A DNA stretch of 64,000 nt from JAFAXD01 sp051985675 (GTDB lineage: Bacteria; Pseudomonadota; Alphaproteobacteria; Rhizobiales; Xanthobacteraceae), in contig JBPYFJ010000041.1 in assembly GCA_051985675.1 (NCBI GenBank), positions 5,406 through 69,405 of the forward strand, in the 5' to 3' direction. Numbering within the stretch: position 1 is the first letter of the stretch; each line of letters starts with the position of its first letter. The notes below the pieces were generated by a model, which saw only the letters and a list, made by a program, of their open reading frames with translations, made no database searches and was not told the origin of the DNA. The position numbers and the translations under genes are program-made. Shown here piece by piece: positions 34,991 through 42,692 of this stretch.

Positions 34991-36208
34991 ATGCACGACA
35001 TTCCCGGCCAGACGCATTGGCACGAGCCCGCGGGCGGGCGCCGCGCCGGCTTCGGCAAATTCGGCCGGCCGAAGACTCCGTACGATCTGTTCATGGAGTC
35101 GGAGGGCATCCCGATCTTCCGCGACATCGGGGTGCGGCGCGTGCAGGACCTGCCACTCGCGCCCTGGCGCCGGCTAGGCGGGCGCGGCACCTATGTTCAG
35201 CTCTACGGCACCGAAGGAAAGTGGGGCTGCTACGTGGTCGAGGTGCCGGGCGCCGGCGCGCTCAATCCGGAAAAGCACCTCTACGAAGAGATCATCTACG
35301 TGGTCGAGGGGCGCGGCTCGACCGAAGTCTGGCTCGACGGCGACCAGCGGCGTCACCAGTTCGAATGGCAGCGCGGCTCGCTGTTCTCGATTCCGGTGAA
35401 TGCGCACCACCGCATTGTCAACGCGGCGTCGTCCCCGGCGTTGCTGCTCGGTGGCACGACGGCGCCCAATCTGATCAATCTGCTCAACAACATCGGCGCG
35501 GTATTCGATTGTCCCTATCAGTTTCGCGACCGCTTTTCGGGTGCCGACGACTTCTACACCTACAAGGACGATATCGAGCCGGATCCGGTGCGCGGGCTCG
35601 CGATGCGGCGCACGAACTTCATTCCGGACATCGTCAACTGCGACCTGCCGCTCGATAACCGGCGATCGCCCGGCTATCGCCGGGTCGAGCCGTTCATGAC
35701 CGGCAACACGTTCTACCTGTGGATCGCCCAGCACGAGAACGGCCGTTACTCCAAGGCGCACGCGCACACCTCGGCGGCCGTGCTGATCTGCCTCAAGGGC
35801 AAGGGCTACACCTACACCTGGCCAGAGCAGGCCGGCGTCACGCCGTGGCAAGACGGCAAGGAACACCTGATCAAGCGGGTGGACTACGAGCCAGTCGGGA
35901 TGGTGTCAGCGGCGCCCGGCGGCGCGCGTTGGTTCCATCAGCACTTCGGTGTATCGCAGGAGCCTTTGCGGCTGACGGCCTGGTTCGGGCCGAACTCGCC
36001 GGGCCGCGAGCCGGGCCCGCCCGGCGAACAGCATACCGACTACACCGCAATGGACATCACCGAGGGCGGCACCGCGATCCCCTACTGGATGGAGGATCGG
36101 TTCATCGCCAAGGAGTTTGTGCGCATGCTCAAGCAGAACGGGGCCGAGAATCGCATGCGCCCGCAGTTCTACGAACAGGACTACACCGGCGAGCTGCCGA
36201 AGGAATGA
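34991..36208 (+). CDS. Bicupin protein
   Basis: A 405-residue double cupin. First domain: KHLYEEIIYVVEGRGSTEVWL followed by SIPVNAHHRIVNA. Second: YSKAHAHTSAAVLICLKGKG followed by ARWFHQHFGVS. Both halves keep His ligands, so one or two metal sites are likely. The layout resembles gentisate-dioxygenase-type and related bicupins, which cleave aromatic rings with iron(II). Its stop overlaps the ATG of the EutA-like gene as ATGA (36205-36208), showing coupled translation. With the Rieske oxygenase upstream, a ring-hydroxylation then ring-cleavage sequence is plausible but not shown. Confidence 0.78.
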   Translation: MHDIPGQTHWHEPAGGRRAGFGKFGRPKTPYDLFMESEGIPIFRDIGVRRVQDLPLAPWRRLGGRGTYVQLYGTEGKWGCYVVEVPGAGALNPEKHLYEEIIYVVEGRGSTEVWLDGDQRRHQFEWQRGSLFSIPVNAHHRIVNAASSPALLLGGTTAPNLINLLNNIGAVFDCPYQFRDRFSGADDFYTYKDDIEPDPVRGLAMRRTNFIPDIVNCDLPLDNRRSPGYRRVEPFMTGNTFYLWIAQHENGRYSKAHAHTSAAVLICLKGKGYTYTWPEQAGVTPWQDGKEHLIKRVDYEPVGMVSAAPGGARWFHQHFGVSQEPLRLTAWFGPNSPGREPGPPGEQHTDYTAMDITEGGTAIPYWMEDRFIAKEFVRMLKQNGAENRMRPQFYEQDYTGELPKE

Positions 36209-37677
36209 CCGACCCCGGCGGCCGCATCTTCTTTTCCAGCAGGGGCCGCTCGCTCGAAGGCGACGACGAGATCCGCCTGCTCAGCGTCGGCGTCGACATC
36301 GGCTCGTCCACGTCGCACCTGGTGTTTTCACGCATCGTGCTGGAGCGGCTTGACGCCCGCTACGTGGTGAGCGAGCGCGAAGTCTTTCACCAATCCGACA
36401 TCCTGCTCACGCCCTATGCGGGCGAGGATGCGATCGATGCGCAGGCGCTCGGCGCGTTCATCGAGCAGACCTACCAGGACGCCAAGATCACGCCGGAAGA
36501 GATCGACACCGGCGCGCTTATTCTCACGGGTGTCGCGGTTGCGCGGCGCAATGCGCGGGCGATCGGCGAATTGTTCGCGCGCGAGGCCGGCAAGCTCGTG
36601 GCGGTCAGTGCTGGCGATAGCCTCGAAAGCGTCATGGCGGCGTATGGCTCCGGCGCAGTCGCGCGCTCGATCCGCGACGGTGCGGCGGTGATGAATGTCG
36701 ACGTCGGCGGCGGCACCTCGAAGATCGCGGTCTGCGCGCAAGGCCGGGTCGCGGCCGTGACGGCGCTCGACGTCGGGGCCCGGCTGATCTGCGTCGACCG
36801 CGACGGAACCATTCGACGCCTCGAGCCGGCCGGGCAACGGCTTGGCGCCGAAATCGGGCTCGCCCTCGCGCCGGGCGCAAGGCTTGCGGACGGCGACGCG
36901 CGCAGATTGGCGGGCAAGTTGGCGAATGGCCTGTTCGAGGCTATGCGCGGCGGATCACCGGCGGTCGCAGGCCGTTCGCTGATGCGGCTCGATCCGCTGC
37001 GCTGGCGCGGGCCGGTCGGCGCGCTGACATTCTCCGGCGGCGTTTCCGAATTCGTCTACGGACGCGCGTCCAACGCGTTTGACGATCTGGGCCCCGCCCT
37101 CGCGGACGAAATCCGTACGCGTGTCGCCGGCTTCGGCGCGCCGCTGGTCGAGCCGGCCGAACACATCAGGGCGACCGTGATCGGCGCCGCGCAGTACACC
37201 ACGCAGGTCTCGGGCAGCACGATCTTCGTGTCGCCGCTCGATGCGCTGCCGTTGCGCAACATTCCGGTGATCGCGCCAAAATTCACGTTCGACCAGGAGA
37301 TCGATGCCAACGAGGTGGCAAGGGCGATCCGCACGTCGGCCGCCCAGCTCGAGCTGACCGGCATCATCGCGGTGTTCGTGCCGTGGCGCGGCTCCGCCAC
37401 CTTCGCCCGGCTGGACGCGTTCTGCCGCGGGGTGAGGGACGGTCTTGCCAGCGTGGCGGCGAATGCCCCGATCGTGCTTGCAGGCGACAGCGACGTCGGC
37501 GGCCTTATCGGCGTGCATCTGTGCGAAGAGCTGAAGGTCGACCGGCCGGTGATCTCGATCGACGGACTCGAGCTCGCCGACTTCGACTACGTCGACATCG
37601 GCGCCCTGTTGGAAAACTCGGGCGCCGTGCCGGTCGTCATCAAATCGTTGGTGTTTCCGGGCGGCTCGCCGGCCTGA
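36205..37677 (+). CDS. EutA-like reactivating ATPase (ASKHA fold)
   Basis: A 490-residue protein starting at the overlapping ATG. It matches EutA, the ethanolamine ammonia-lyase reactivase: VGVDIGSSTSHLVFSRIVLER, DILLTPYAGEDAIDAQALGAFI, ALILTGVAVARRNARAIGELF, VNVDVGGGTSKIAVC-like NVDVGGGTSKIAV, FSGGVSEFVYGR, and HIRATVIGAAQYTTQVSGS. The phosphate loops (DIGSS and DVGGGTS) are intact. EutA uses ATP to release damaged cobalamin from EutBC. No eutB or eutC is present here; instead the partners are a bicupin and a Rieske oxygenase, so the client protein may differ. Convergent overlap of 38 bases with the MarR gene. Confidence 0.82.
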   Translation: MTDPGGRIFFSSRGRSLEGDDEIRLLSVGVDIGSSTSHLVFSRIVLERLDARYVVSEREVFHQSDILLTPYAGEDAIDAQALGAFIEQTYQDAKITPEEIDTGALILTGVAVARRNARAIGELFAREAGKLVAVSAGDSLESVMAAYGSGAVARSIRDGAAVMNVDVGGGTSKIAVCAQGRVAAVTALDVGARLICVDRDGTIRRLEPAGQRLGAEIGLALAPGARLADGDARRLAGKLANGLFEAMRGGSPAVAGRSLMRLDPLRWRGPVGALTFSGGVSEFVYGRASNAFDDLGPALADEIRTRVAGFGAPLVEPAEHIRATVIGAAQYTTQVSGSTIFVSPLDALPLRNIPVIAPKFTFDQEIDANEVARAIRTSAAQLELTGIIAVFVPWRGSATFARLDAFCRGVRDGLASVAANAPIVLAGDSDVGGLIGVHLCEELKVDRPVISIDGLELADFDYVDIGALLENSGAVPVVIKSLVFPGGSPA

Positions 37678-38170
37678 TCCCCGTGTCCGGGCCGCCCGTT
37701 CGATCGCTGACCGTCATCGGCTCGGCGTCGATCAGGTTGCGGTACATGCGCCGCAGCGCCCGCCGCAGCACGGCGTTTTCCTGCTTCGACAATCCGGCGC
37801 TGGCGATCTCCTCATAGCGCCGGCCCAGCGGAATCAGGCGATCCACAAGGCGGCGGCCGCGGTCGCTCAGCGCGACCGCGATTTCGCGACCGCTGGTCTT
37901 GGAAGGAGCGCGCACCACGAGCCCCATGCGCACCAGCCGCGTGACAATCCGCGACAGGGTCGAAACCTCGATGCTGGTCAGGCCGGCGAGGTCGGTGTGG
38001 CGTTGCGCCCCGTGGCTCGACAGCGCGGCGAGCACCCGCCACATCGCGATGCTCAGCCCGAACCGCGCCAGCACGTCCTCGCCGAACCGCAGTGCCATGA
38101 TCGACCCGACCCGATTGATCAGGTAGGGCAGATAATCATCGAGATCGAGGCGGGCCGGTTGCTCGGGCAT
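37640..38170 (-). CDS. MarR-family transcriptional regulator
   Basis: A 176-residue winged-helix regulator. Core: PYLINRVGSIMALRFGEDVL, WRVLAALSSHGAQRHTDLA, SIEVSTLSRIVTRLVRMGLV, and the wing KTSGREIAVALSDRGRRLVDRL. ATG 38170 is used. Its end overlaps the 3' end of the EutA-like gene. Divergent from the flavin oxidoreductase at 38304; the 133 bases between hold tandem TTGC-N4-GCAA sites, so it probably represses that gene and itself until a phenolic or other aromatic ligand binds. Confidence 0.87.
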   Translation of the reverse strand: MPEQPARLDLDDYLPYLINRVGSIMALRFGEDVLARFGLSIAMWRVLAALSSHGAQRHTDLAGLTSIEVSTLSRIVTRLVRMGLVVRAPSKTSGREIAVALSDRGRRLVDRLIPLGRRYEEIASAGLSKQENAVLRRALRRMYRNLIDAEPMTVSDRTGGPDTGIRPASRPETPTI

Positions 38171-38214
38171 GGTGCATATTGGCGTTGCAACCCCATCGCA
38201 ATAAACCAAGAAAA

Positions 38215-38241
38215 TTGCATTTACAACAGTTGCGTTTGCAA
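38215..38241. promoter_or_regulatory. Tandem dyad boxes, probable MarR operator
   Basis: Two 12-base boxes, TTGCATTTACAA (38215-38226) and TTGCGTTTGCAA (38230-38241), separated by three bases. The second is a TTGC-N4-GCAA dyad and the first matches it with one change. A looser TTGC...GCAA pair lies at 38185-38201. Position between divergent MarR and oxidoreductase genes supports an operator. Confidence 0.55.
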
Positions 38242-38303
38242 ATAAGCTATTCTCCAGAGGCCGGACAACGCCGCAGCGGCGCCGCGCCTCGCGGGAGGAC
38301 ATC

Positions 38304-39377
38304 ATGGAGTTCGGATACTTCACGCTCAGCGACAATCACTACGAAAACAACACGCGTTCGCCCAACACCTTCGTCCAGAACATCACCGACGAAGCGCTCT
38401 ACGCCGACAAGCTCGGCATGCATTCAGCCTGGATCGGCGAGCATCATTTCAATTCGCTCGGCGTGTTGTCATGCCCGGACCTGGTGCTGGCCTATATCGC
38501 GGGACGCACCACCCGCATCCGGCTGGCGCCGGCCGTGACCGTGCTGCCGCTGCACCATCCGATCCGGGTCGCCGAGCAATGGGCTTCGCTCGATCTCTTG
38601 AGCAACGGGCGCGTCGATTTCGCTGCCGGGCGCGGGTATGACCGGCGCGAGTACGAACCGTTTCATGTCAGCTTCGACGACAACCAGGGCATCTTCGACG
38701 AAGGCCTGGAGCTCGTGCGCAAGCTGTGGGAAGCGAAAGATCGCATCAGCCACGAGGGCAAACACTATCAGTTCAAGGACGTGCGGATCACGCCGAAGCC
38801 GGTGCAGAAGCCGATCCCGACCTACGTGGCCTCGTTCTCCAAGCCGTCGATCGAGCTTGCGGCGCGGCTCGGCTGCGGCCTGATCGTCGCGCCGTTCGCC
38901 GCCGCCATGAGCTTCGGCGGATTGAAGCAAGTTGCCGACCTCTACCAGGAGACCTGCGCCAAGTACGGCAAGCCCCCCGGCCGGCTGATGTGCAGCTACT
39001 TCACCCATTTCGCCGACACGCCGGAGCAGGAAGCGGCGCAGCGCGCCCGCCAGATCCGCTACTACAGGGAATGCGTCATCCCGGCATTCCCGAGCGACCC
39101 GAAAACGGCGCCGCCGAGCTATCGCTACTTCATCGGGATGGTGGAGCGGCTCCAGAACGTGAAGCCGGAGGACCTCACCGAGAATTCGGTGCTGCTCGGC
39201 AGTCCGGCCCGCATGATCGACACGCTCAAGAAGGTGGAAGCCGCCGGCTTCTCCGAGGTCATTCTGTACTTCAACGTCGGGCTCAAACCGCACGCCCAGG
39301 TCAAGGACGAGATGGACCGGTTCATGCGCGAGGTCGCGCCGGCGTTCGACGGCGCGCATAAGCAACGCGCCGCGTAG
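38304..39377 (+). CDS. LLM class flavin-dependent oxidoreductase
   Basis: A 357-residue luciferase-like monooxygenase. Motifs: MEFGYFTLSDNHY, ALYADKLGMHSAWIGEHHFN, VTVLPLHHPIRVAEQWASLDLLS, GRVDFAAGRGYDRREYEPF, LLGSPARMIDTLKKVEAAG. GGAGG lies five bases ahead of the ATG. It sits under probable control of the divergent MarR regulator, and near the Rieske/bicupin genes, which suggests a shared aromatic or xenobiotic pathway. No flavin reductase is adjacent. Substrate not inferable. Confidence 0.88.
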   Translation: MEFGYFTLSDNHYENNTRSPNTFVQNITDEALYADKLGMHSAWIGEHHFNSLGVLSCPDLVLAYIAGRTTRIRLAPAVTVLPLHHPIRVAEQWASLDLLSNGRVDFAAGRGYDRREYEPFHVSFDDNQGIFDEGLELVRKLWEAKDRISHEGKHYQFKDVRITPKPVQKPIPTYVASFSKPSIELAARLGCGLIVAPFAAAMSFGGLKQVADLYQETCAKYGKPPGRLMCSYFTHFADTPEQEAAQRARQIRYYRECVIPAFPSDPKTAPPSYRYFIGMVERLQNVKPEDLTENSVLLGSPARMIDTLKKVEAAGFSEVILYFNVGLKPHAQVKDEMDRFMREVAPAFDGAHKQRAA

Positions 39378-39503
39378 GTCTTATGCCAATCGGGTGGTCC
39401 ACGCGGCAGCGCGCGGACGCGCCCCGCAAGGCCCGCAGTTCAAATTAACGTCATCTGCTTGAGCAGCGGTTGGCTTGGCTTCGGGGCGCGCTAGCATGCC
39501 GGC

Positions 39504-40073
39504 ATGCTGCCGCATCGCAGACACGCCCTCGCGCTGCTCGCCGGCGCCGCCGCGACCCCGGCGCTCGCGCAGGCTCCCGCCATGAACCGCATCACGGCAT
39601 TTGCATTCAGCTTCGCCGCGCTTGACGGCGGCACGATCCGGTTCGCCGACCACGCCGGCAAGCCGATCATGGTGGTGAATACGGCCTCGCTCTGCGGATA
39701 CACCCCGCAATACACCGGGCTGCAGGCGATCTGGACGCAGTTCCGGAACCGCGGGTTTCTGCTCGTCGGCGTACCGTCGAACGATTTCGGCGGCCAGGAA
39801 CCGGGCGGCGCGACCGAGATCGACGAGACCGCGCACCATCAGTACGGCGTGACGTTCCCGATCACCGCCAAGGCCGAGGTCAAAGGGCCAAGCGCGCACC
39901 CGTTCTACAAGTGGGCGGCGGCCGAACAGCCGGCCGATACGCCCCGCTGGAACTTCCACAAGTATCTGATTGGCCGCGACGGCCACATCGCGGCGGCGTT
40001 TGCGAGCGCGATCGAGCCGACCGACACGCGCGTGATCACGGCGATTGCGAAGGAACTCAGCGCCGGCAGCTAG
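39504..40073 (+). CDS. Glutathione peroxidase family protein, exported
   Basis: A 189-residue thioredoxin-fold peroxidase with cysteine in the active site: VVNTASLCGYTPQYTGLQ (peroxidatic Cys), VGVPSNDFGGQEPG (Gln/Asn region), and FYKWAA...PRWNFHKYLIGRDG containing the catalytic Trp and Asn. The N-terminal 24 residues (RRHALALLAGAAATPALAQ) form a signal peptide, so the enzyme works in the periplasm. It reduces hydroperoxides with thioredoxin- or glutathione-like donors. Convergent with hppD. Confidence 0.87.
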   Translation: MLPHRRHALALLAGAAATPALAQAPAMNRITAFAFSFAALDGGTIRFADHAGKPIMVVNTASLCGYTPQYTGLQAIWTQFRNRGFLLVGVPSNDFGGQEPGGATEIDETAHHQYGVTFPITAKAEVKGPSAHPFYKWAAAEQPADTPRWNFHKYLIGRDGHIAAAFASAIEPTDTRVITAIAKELSAGS

Positions 40074-40103
40074 CAGAGCGGACGCGGCGACGGGCACCGA
40101 CCG

Positions 40104-41222
40104 TCAGGCCGCCGCGTCGACCTTGAGCACGCCGCGCCGAATCTGATCCTCCTCGATCGATTCGAACAGCGCCTTGAAGTTACCCTCGCCAAAGCCGTCA
40201 TCGCCCTTGCGCTGGATGAACTCAAAGAAGATCGGCCCGATGGCGTTGGCGGAGAATAGCTGCAGCAGGATCTTGGTCTCGCCGCCCGCCACCACACCCT
40301 CGCCATCGATCAGGATTCCGAGTTCGCGCAACCGCGCCAGCGGCTCGCCGTGGCCTGGCAACCGGCTCTCGACCCGCTCGTAATAGGTCGCCGGCGGCGG
40401 GGGCATGAAGGCCAAGTCCGCGCGGCGCAGGCGCTCGATCGTCGCGTAGATGTCGCGGCAGCCGCAGGCAATGTGCTGGATACCCTCGCCCTGATAGGCG
40501 TGCAGATATTCCTCGATCTGGCTCTTTTCGTCCGCCGACTCGTTGATCGGAATGCGGATCTTGCCGTCCGGGCTGGTGAGCGCCTTGGAGAACAGGCCGG
40601 TGAGCTTGCCTTCGATGTCGAAGTAGCGGATCTGCCGGAAGTTGAACAAGTGCTGATAGAAGTCAGCCCACACCTGCATGCGCCCGCGATGCACGTTGTG
40701 GGTCAGATGGTCGATATAGAACAGGCCGTTACCCTCAGGCGCCGGATCGGGCGCGCCGAGCCACACGAACTCGTCCGCATAGGGTGAGCCCTTCGCCCCG
40801 TAACGGTCGATCAGATAGATCAGGCTGCCGCCGATTCCCTTGAGTGCCGGCACCGGCAGGGTCTTGCGTCCCGTAATCGGGTCGGCGGCCTGCGCGCCGA
40901 GCGCGAGCGCACGACGATACGCATGGTCGGCATCGACCACCCGGAACGCCATCGACGGCGCGCACGGGCCGTGCGCGGCCACGAAGTTGACCGCGTGACT
41001 GCCCGCATCCTCGTTTACCAGATAATTCACCCCGCCCTGGCGATAGACCGTGACATTGCGGGTGCGATGGCGCGCAACCGGCGCGAATCCCATCCGGGAG
41101 AACAGGTCATGCAGGCGCTGCGGCTGCGGGTGCGCGTATTCGACGAACTCAAATCCGTCGGTGCCCATCGGGTTGTCGCGCGTGATCCGGGCCGGCGGCG
41201 CATCGAATGGAAATGGTCCCAT
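40104..41222 (-). CDS. hppD: 4-Hydroxyphenylpyruvate dioxygenase
   Basis: A 372-residue enzyme with two VOC repeats. The C-terminal repeat carries the iron ligands: His in YIDHLTHNV, His in GEGIQHIACG, and Glu in PIFFEFIQRKG. The DGFEFVEYAHP start and GNFKALFESIEEDQIRRG end are typical. It converts 4-hydroxyphenylpyruvate to homogentisate in tyrosine breakdown. ATG 41222 has GGAGG six bases upstream. Homogentisate dioxygenase and the later steps are not in the window. Divergent from an Lrp/AsnC regulator, a common arrangement for this gene. Confidence 0.93.
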   Translation of the reverse strand: MGPFPFDAPPARITRDNPMGTDGFEFVEYAHPQPQRLHDLFSRMGFAPVARHRTRNVTVYRQGGVNYLVNEDAGSHAVNFVAAHGPCAPSMAFRVVDADHAYRRALALGAQAADPITGRKTLPVPALKGIGGSLIYLIDRYGAKGSPYADEFVWLGAPDPAPEGNGLFYIDHLTHNVHRGRMQVWADFYQHLFNFRQIRYFDIEGKLTGLFSKALTSPDGKIRIPINESADEKSQIEEYLHAYQGEGIQHIACGCRDIYATIERLRRADLAFMPPPPATYYERVESRLPGHGEPLARLRELGILIDGEGVVAGGETKILLQLFSANAIGPIFFEFIQRKGDDGFGEGNFKALFESIEEDQIRRGVLKVDAAA

Positions 41223-41351
41223 GGCGATCCTCCGATTTTTCGGCCGACGCTGGTTGCGCAAACGCGAACGCCGGGCGTCCGGGCATTCGGCCGGACGAGA
41301 GGGAGAATCGCGCGAGCGGGGCGCAATGGGCGTGCAAAATGCGCGGGAATT

Positions 41352-41372
41352 CGATCCTTCATGCACGGATCG
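41352..41372. promoter_or_regulatory. Dyad between hppD and Lrp regulator gene
   Basis: CGATCC (41352-41357) and GGATCG (41367-41372) form a dyad with a nine-base spacer, between divergent promoters. Size fits an Lrp/AsnC site but consensus is loose in that family. Confidence 0.4.
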
Positions 41373-41391
41373 TGTATAGTGCGTGCCGCCC

Positions 41392-41871
41392 ATGCAAACG
41401 ATCGAACTCGACGAATTCGACCTGCGCCTGCTCGGCGCACTACAAGCCGACGGCCGCCTGACCAATCAGGAACTTGCCGACAAGGTCGGCCTGTCGGCGT
41501 CGCAGTGCTCGCGCCGCCGGTCACGGCTCGAGGAGAGCGGCATCATCCGCGGCTATCACGCCGACCTCTCGCCGGAGTCGCTCGGGTTCGGCGTGCTGGT
41601 GTTCGTGCATGTCACGCTCTCGGCGCACTCGCCCGACAACTCCAAGCGGTTTCGCGAGCTGGTCGCGCGCTCCGACGACATTCAGGAGGCGTACTCGCTC
41701 ACCGGCGAGACCGACTATCTGCTCAAGATGGTCCTGCCCGATCTCAAAAGCCTCGCCGCCACCGTGAACGAGCGGCTGCTCGCGCACGACACGGTTGCGC
41801 ACGTGCGCTCCTCGGTCGTGCTCGACCGGCTCAAGGAAACCGCGCGGCTGCCGCTGAAGCGGGCGCGCTAG
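41392..41871 (+). CDS. Lrp/AsnC-family transcriptional regulator
   Basis: A 159-residue regulator. Helix-turn-helix: IELDEFDLRLLGALQADGR, NQELADKVGLSASQCSRRR, RLEESGIIRGYHADL. The RAM ligand-binding domain follows: VFVHVTLSAHSPDNS, IQEAYSLTGETDYLLKMV, RSSVVLDRLKE. It should form octamers and sense an amino or keto acid. Divergent from hppD, so control of tyrosine catabolism is the natural inference. ATG 41392 is used; a GTG nine bases earlier is possible. Confidence 0.88.
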   Translation: MQTIELDEFDLRLLGALQADGRLTNQELADKVGLSASQCSRRRSRLEESGIIRGYHADLSPESLGFGVLVFVHVTLSAHSPDNSKRFRELVARSDDIQEAYSLTGETDYLLKMVLPDLKSLAATVNERLLAHDTVAHVRSSVVLDRLKETARLPLKRAR

Positions 41872-41912
41872 GGCGTGTCTTTTGCGGGCTCAAACAAAAG
41901 CGCTGAGAACGC

Positions 41913-42692
41913 TCAGCGCCCGAGGATCGCCCGGCGCTGGGCACGGATGCGTTGCTCGATGGCGCGGGCACTGCCGCTCTCGCCGCCGAGGTAGGCGTCC
42001 TGCACGGCCGGATTGCGCAGCAATGCGGCGGCATCGCCTTCAACGCTGATCCGACCGTTTTCAAGCACATAGCCGCGGTCGGCGATATCGAGCGCGGCGC
42101 GCGCGTTCTGCTCCACCACCAAGACGGTGCCGCCGGCAGCCCGCAGCGCGACGATCTGGGCCATGATGCGTTCAACCACCAGCGGCGCGAGGCCGAGCGA
42201 AGGCTCGTCGAGCAGGAGGAGCCGCGGACGCGACATCATGGCGCGCGCGATCGCCAGCATCTGCTGCTCGCCGCCGCTGAGCGTCTGCGCCGCTTGGCGG
42301 CGGCGCTCCTGCAGAATCGGGAACTGCCGGAACTGCTCGACCTGCGCTTGCTCGACCGTTGCGCGATCCGTGTGCACGTAGGCGCCGAGCCGCAGATTGT
42401 CGTCAACCGTCATCGCTCCGAACAGCTGGCGGCGTTCCGGCACCTGGGCAACGCCCGCGCGCACGATCGCGGACGTCGGCAGACCCGAGATCATGCGACC
42501 GTCAAACCGGATGTTGCCGCCCGCAACCGCCACCAGGCCCATGACGGTGTTGAGCAGCGTGCTCTTGCCGGCCCCGTTCGCGCCGATCAGCGCGACGATC
42601 TCGCCGCTGCGCACAGTCAGCGACACCTCGCGCAGCACCGGGAGGCGGCCGTAGCCGCTGGTGACGCGATCAAGCTCCAGCAACGCGCTCAT
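41913..42692 (-). CDS. livF: Branched-chain amino acid-type ABC transporter ATPase LivF
   Basis: A 259-residue ABC ATPase. Walker A GANGAGKSTLLNTVMG, Q-loop, signature LSGGEQQMLAIARAMM, Walker B LLLLDEPSLGLAP, switch VLVVEQN. LivF features such as VPERRQLFGAMTVDDNL are clear. It overlaps the fused livM-livG gene by 23 bases and is last in the run livK-livH-livMG-livF. A dyad GCGCTGAG/CTCAGCGC (41901-41920) overlaps its stop. The transported ligand is set by the binding protein and may be an aromatic acid rather than an amino acid. Confidence 0.92.
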   Translation of the reverse strand: MSALLELDRVTSGYGRLPVLREVSLTVRSGEIVALIGANGAGKSTLLNTVMGLVAVAGGNIRFDGRMISGLPTSAIVRAGVAQVPERRQLFGAMTVDDNLRLGAYVHTDRATVEQAQVEQFRQFPILQERRRQAAQTLSGGEQQMLAIARAMMSRPRLLLLDEPSLGLAPLVVERIMAQIVALRAAGGTVLVVEQNARAALDIADRGYVLENGRISVEGDAAALLRNPAVQDAYLGGESGSARAIEQRIRAQRRAILGR

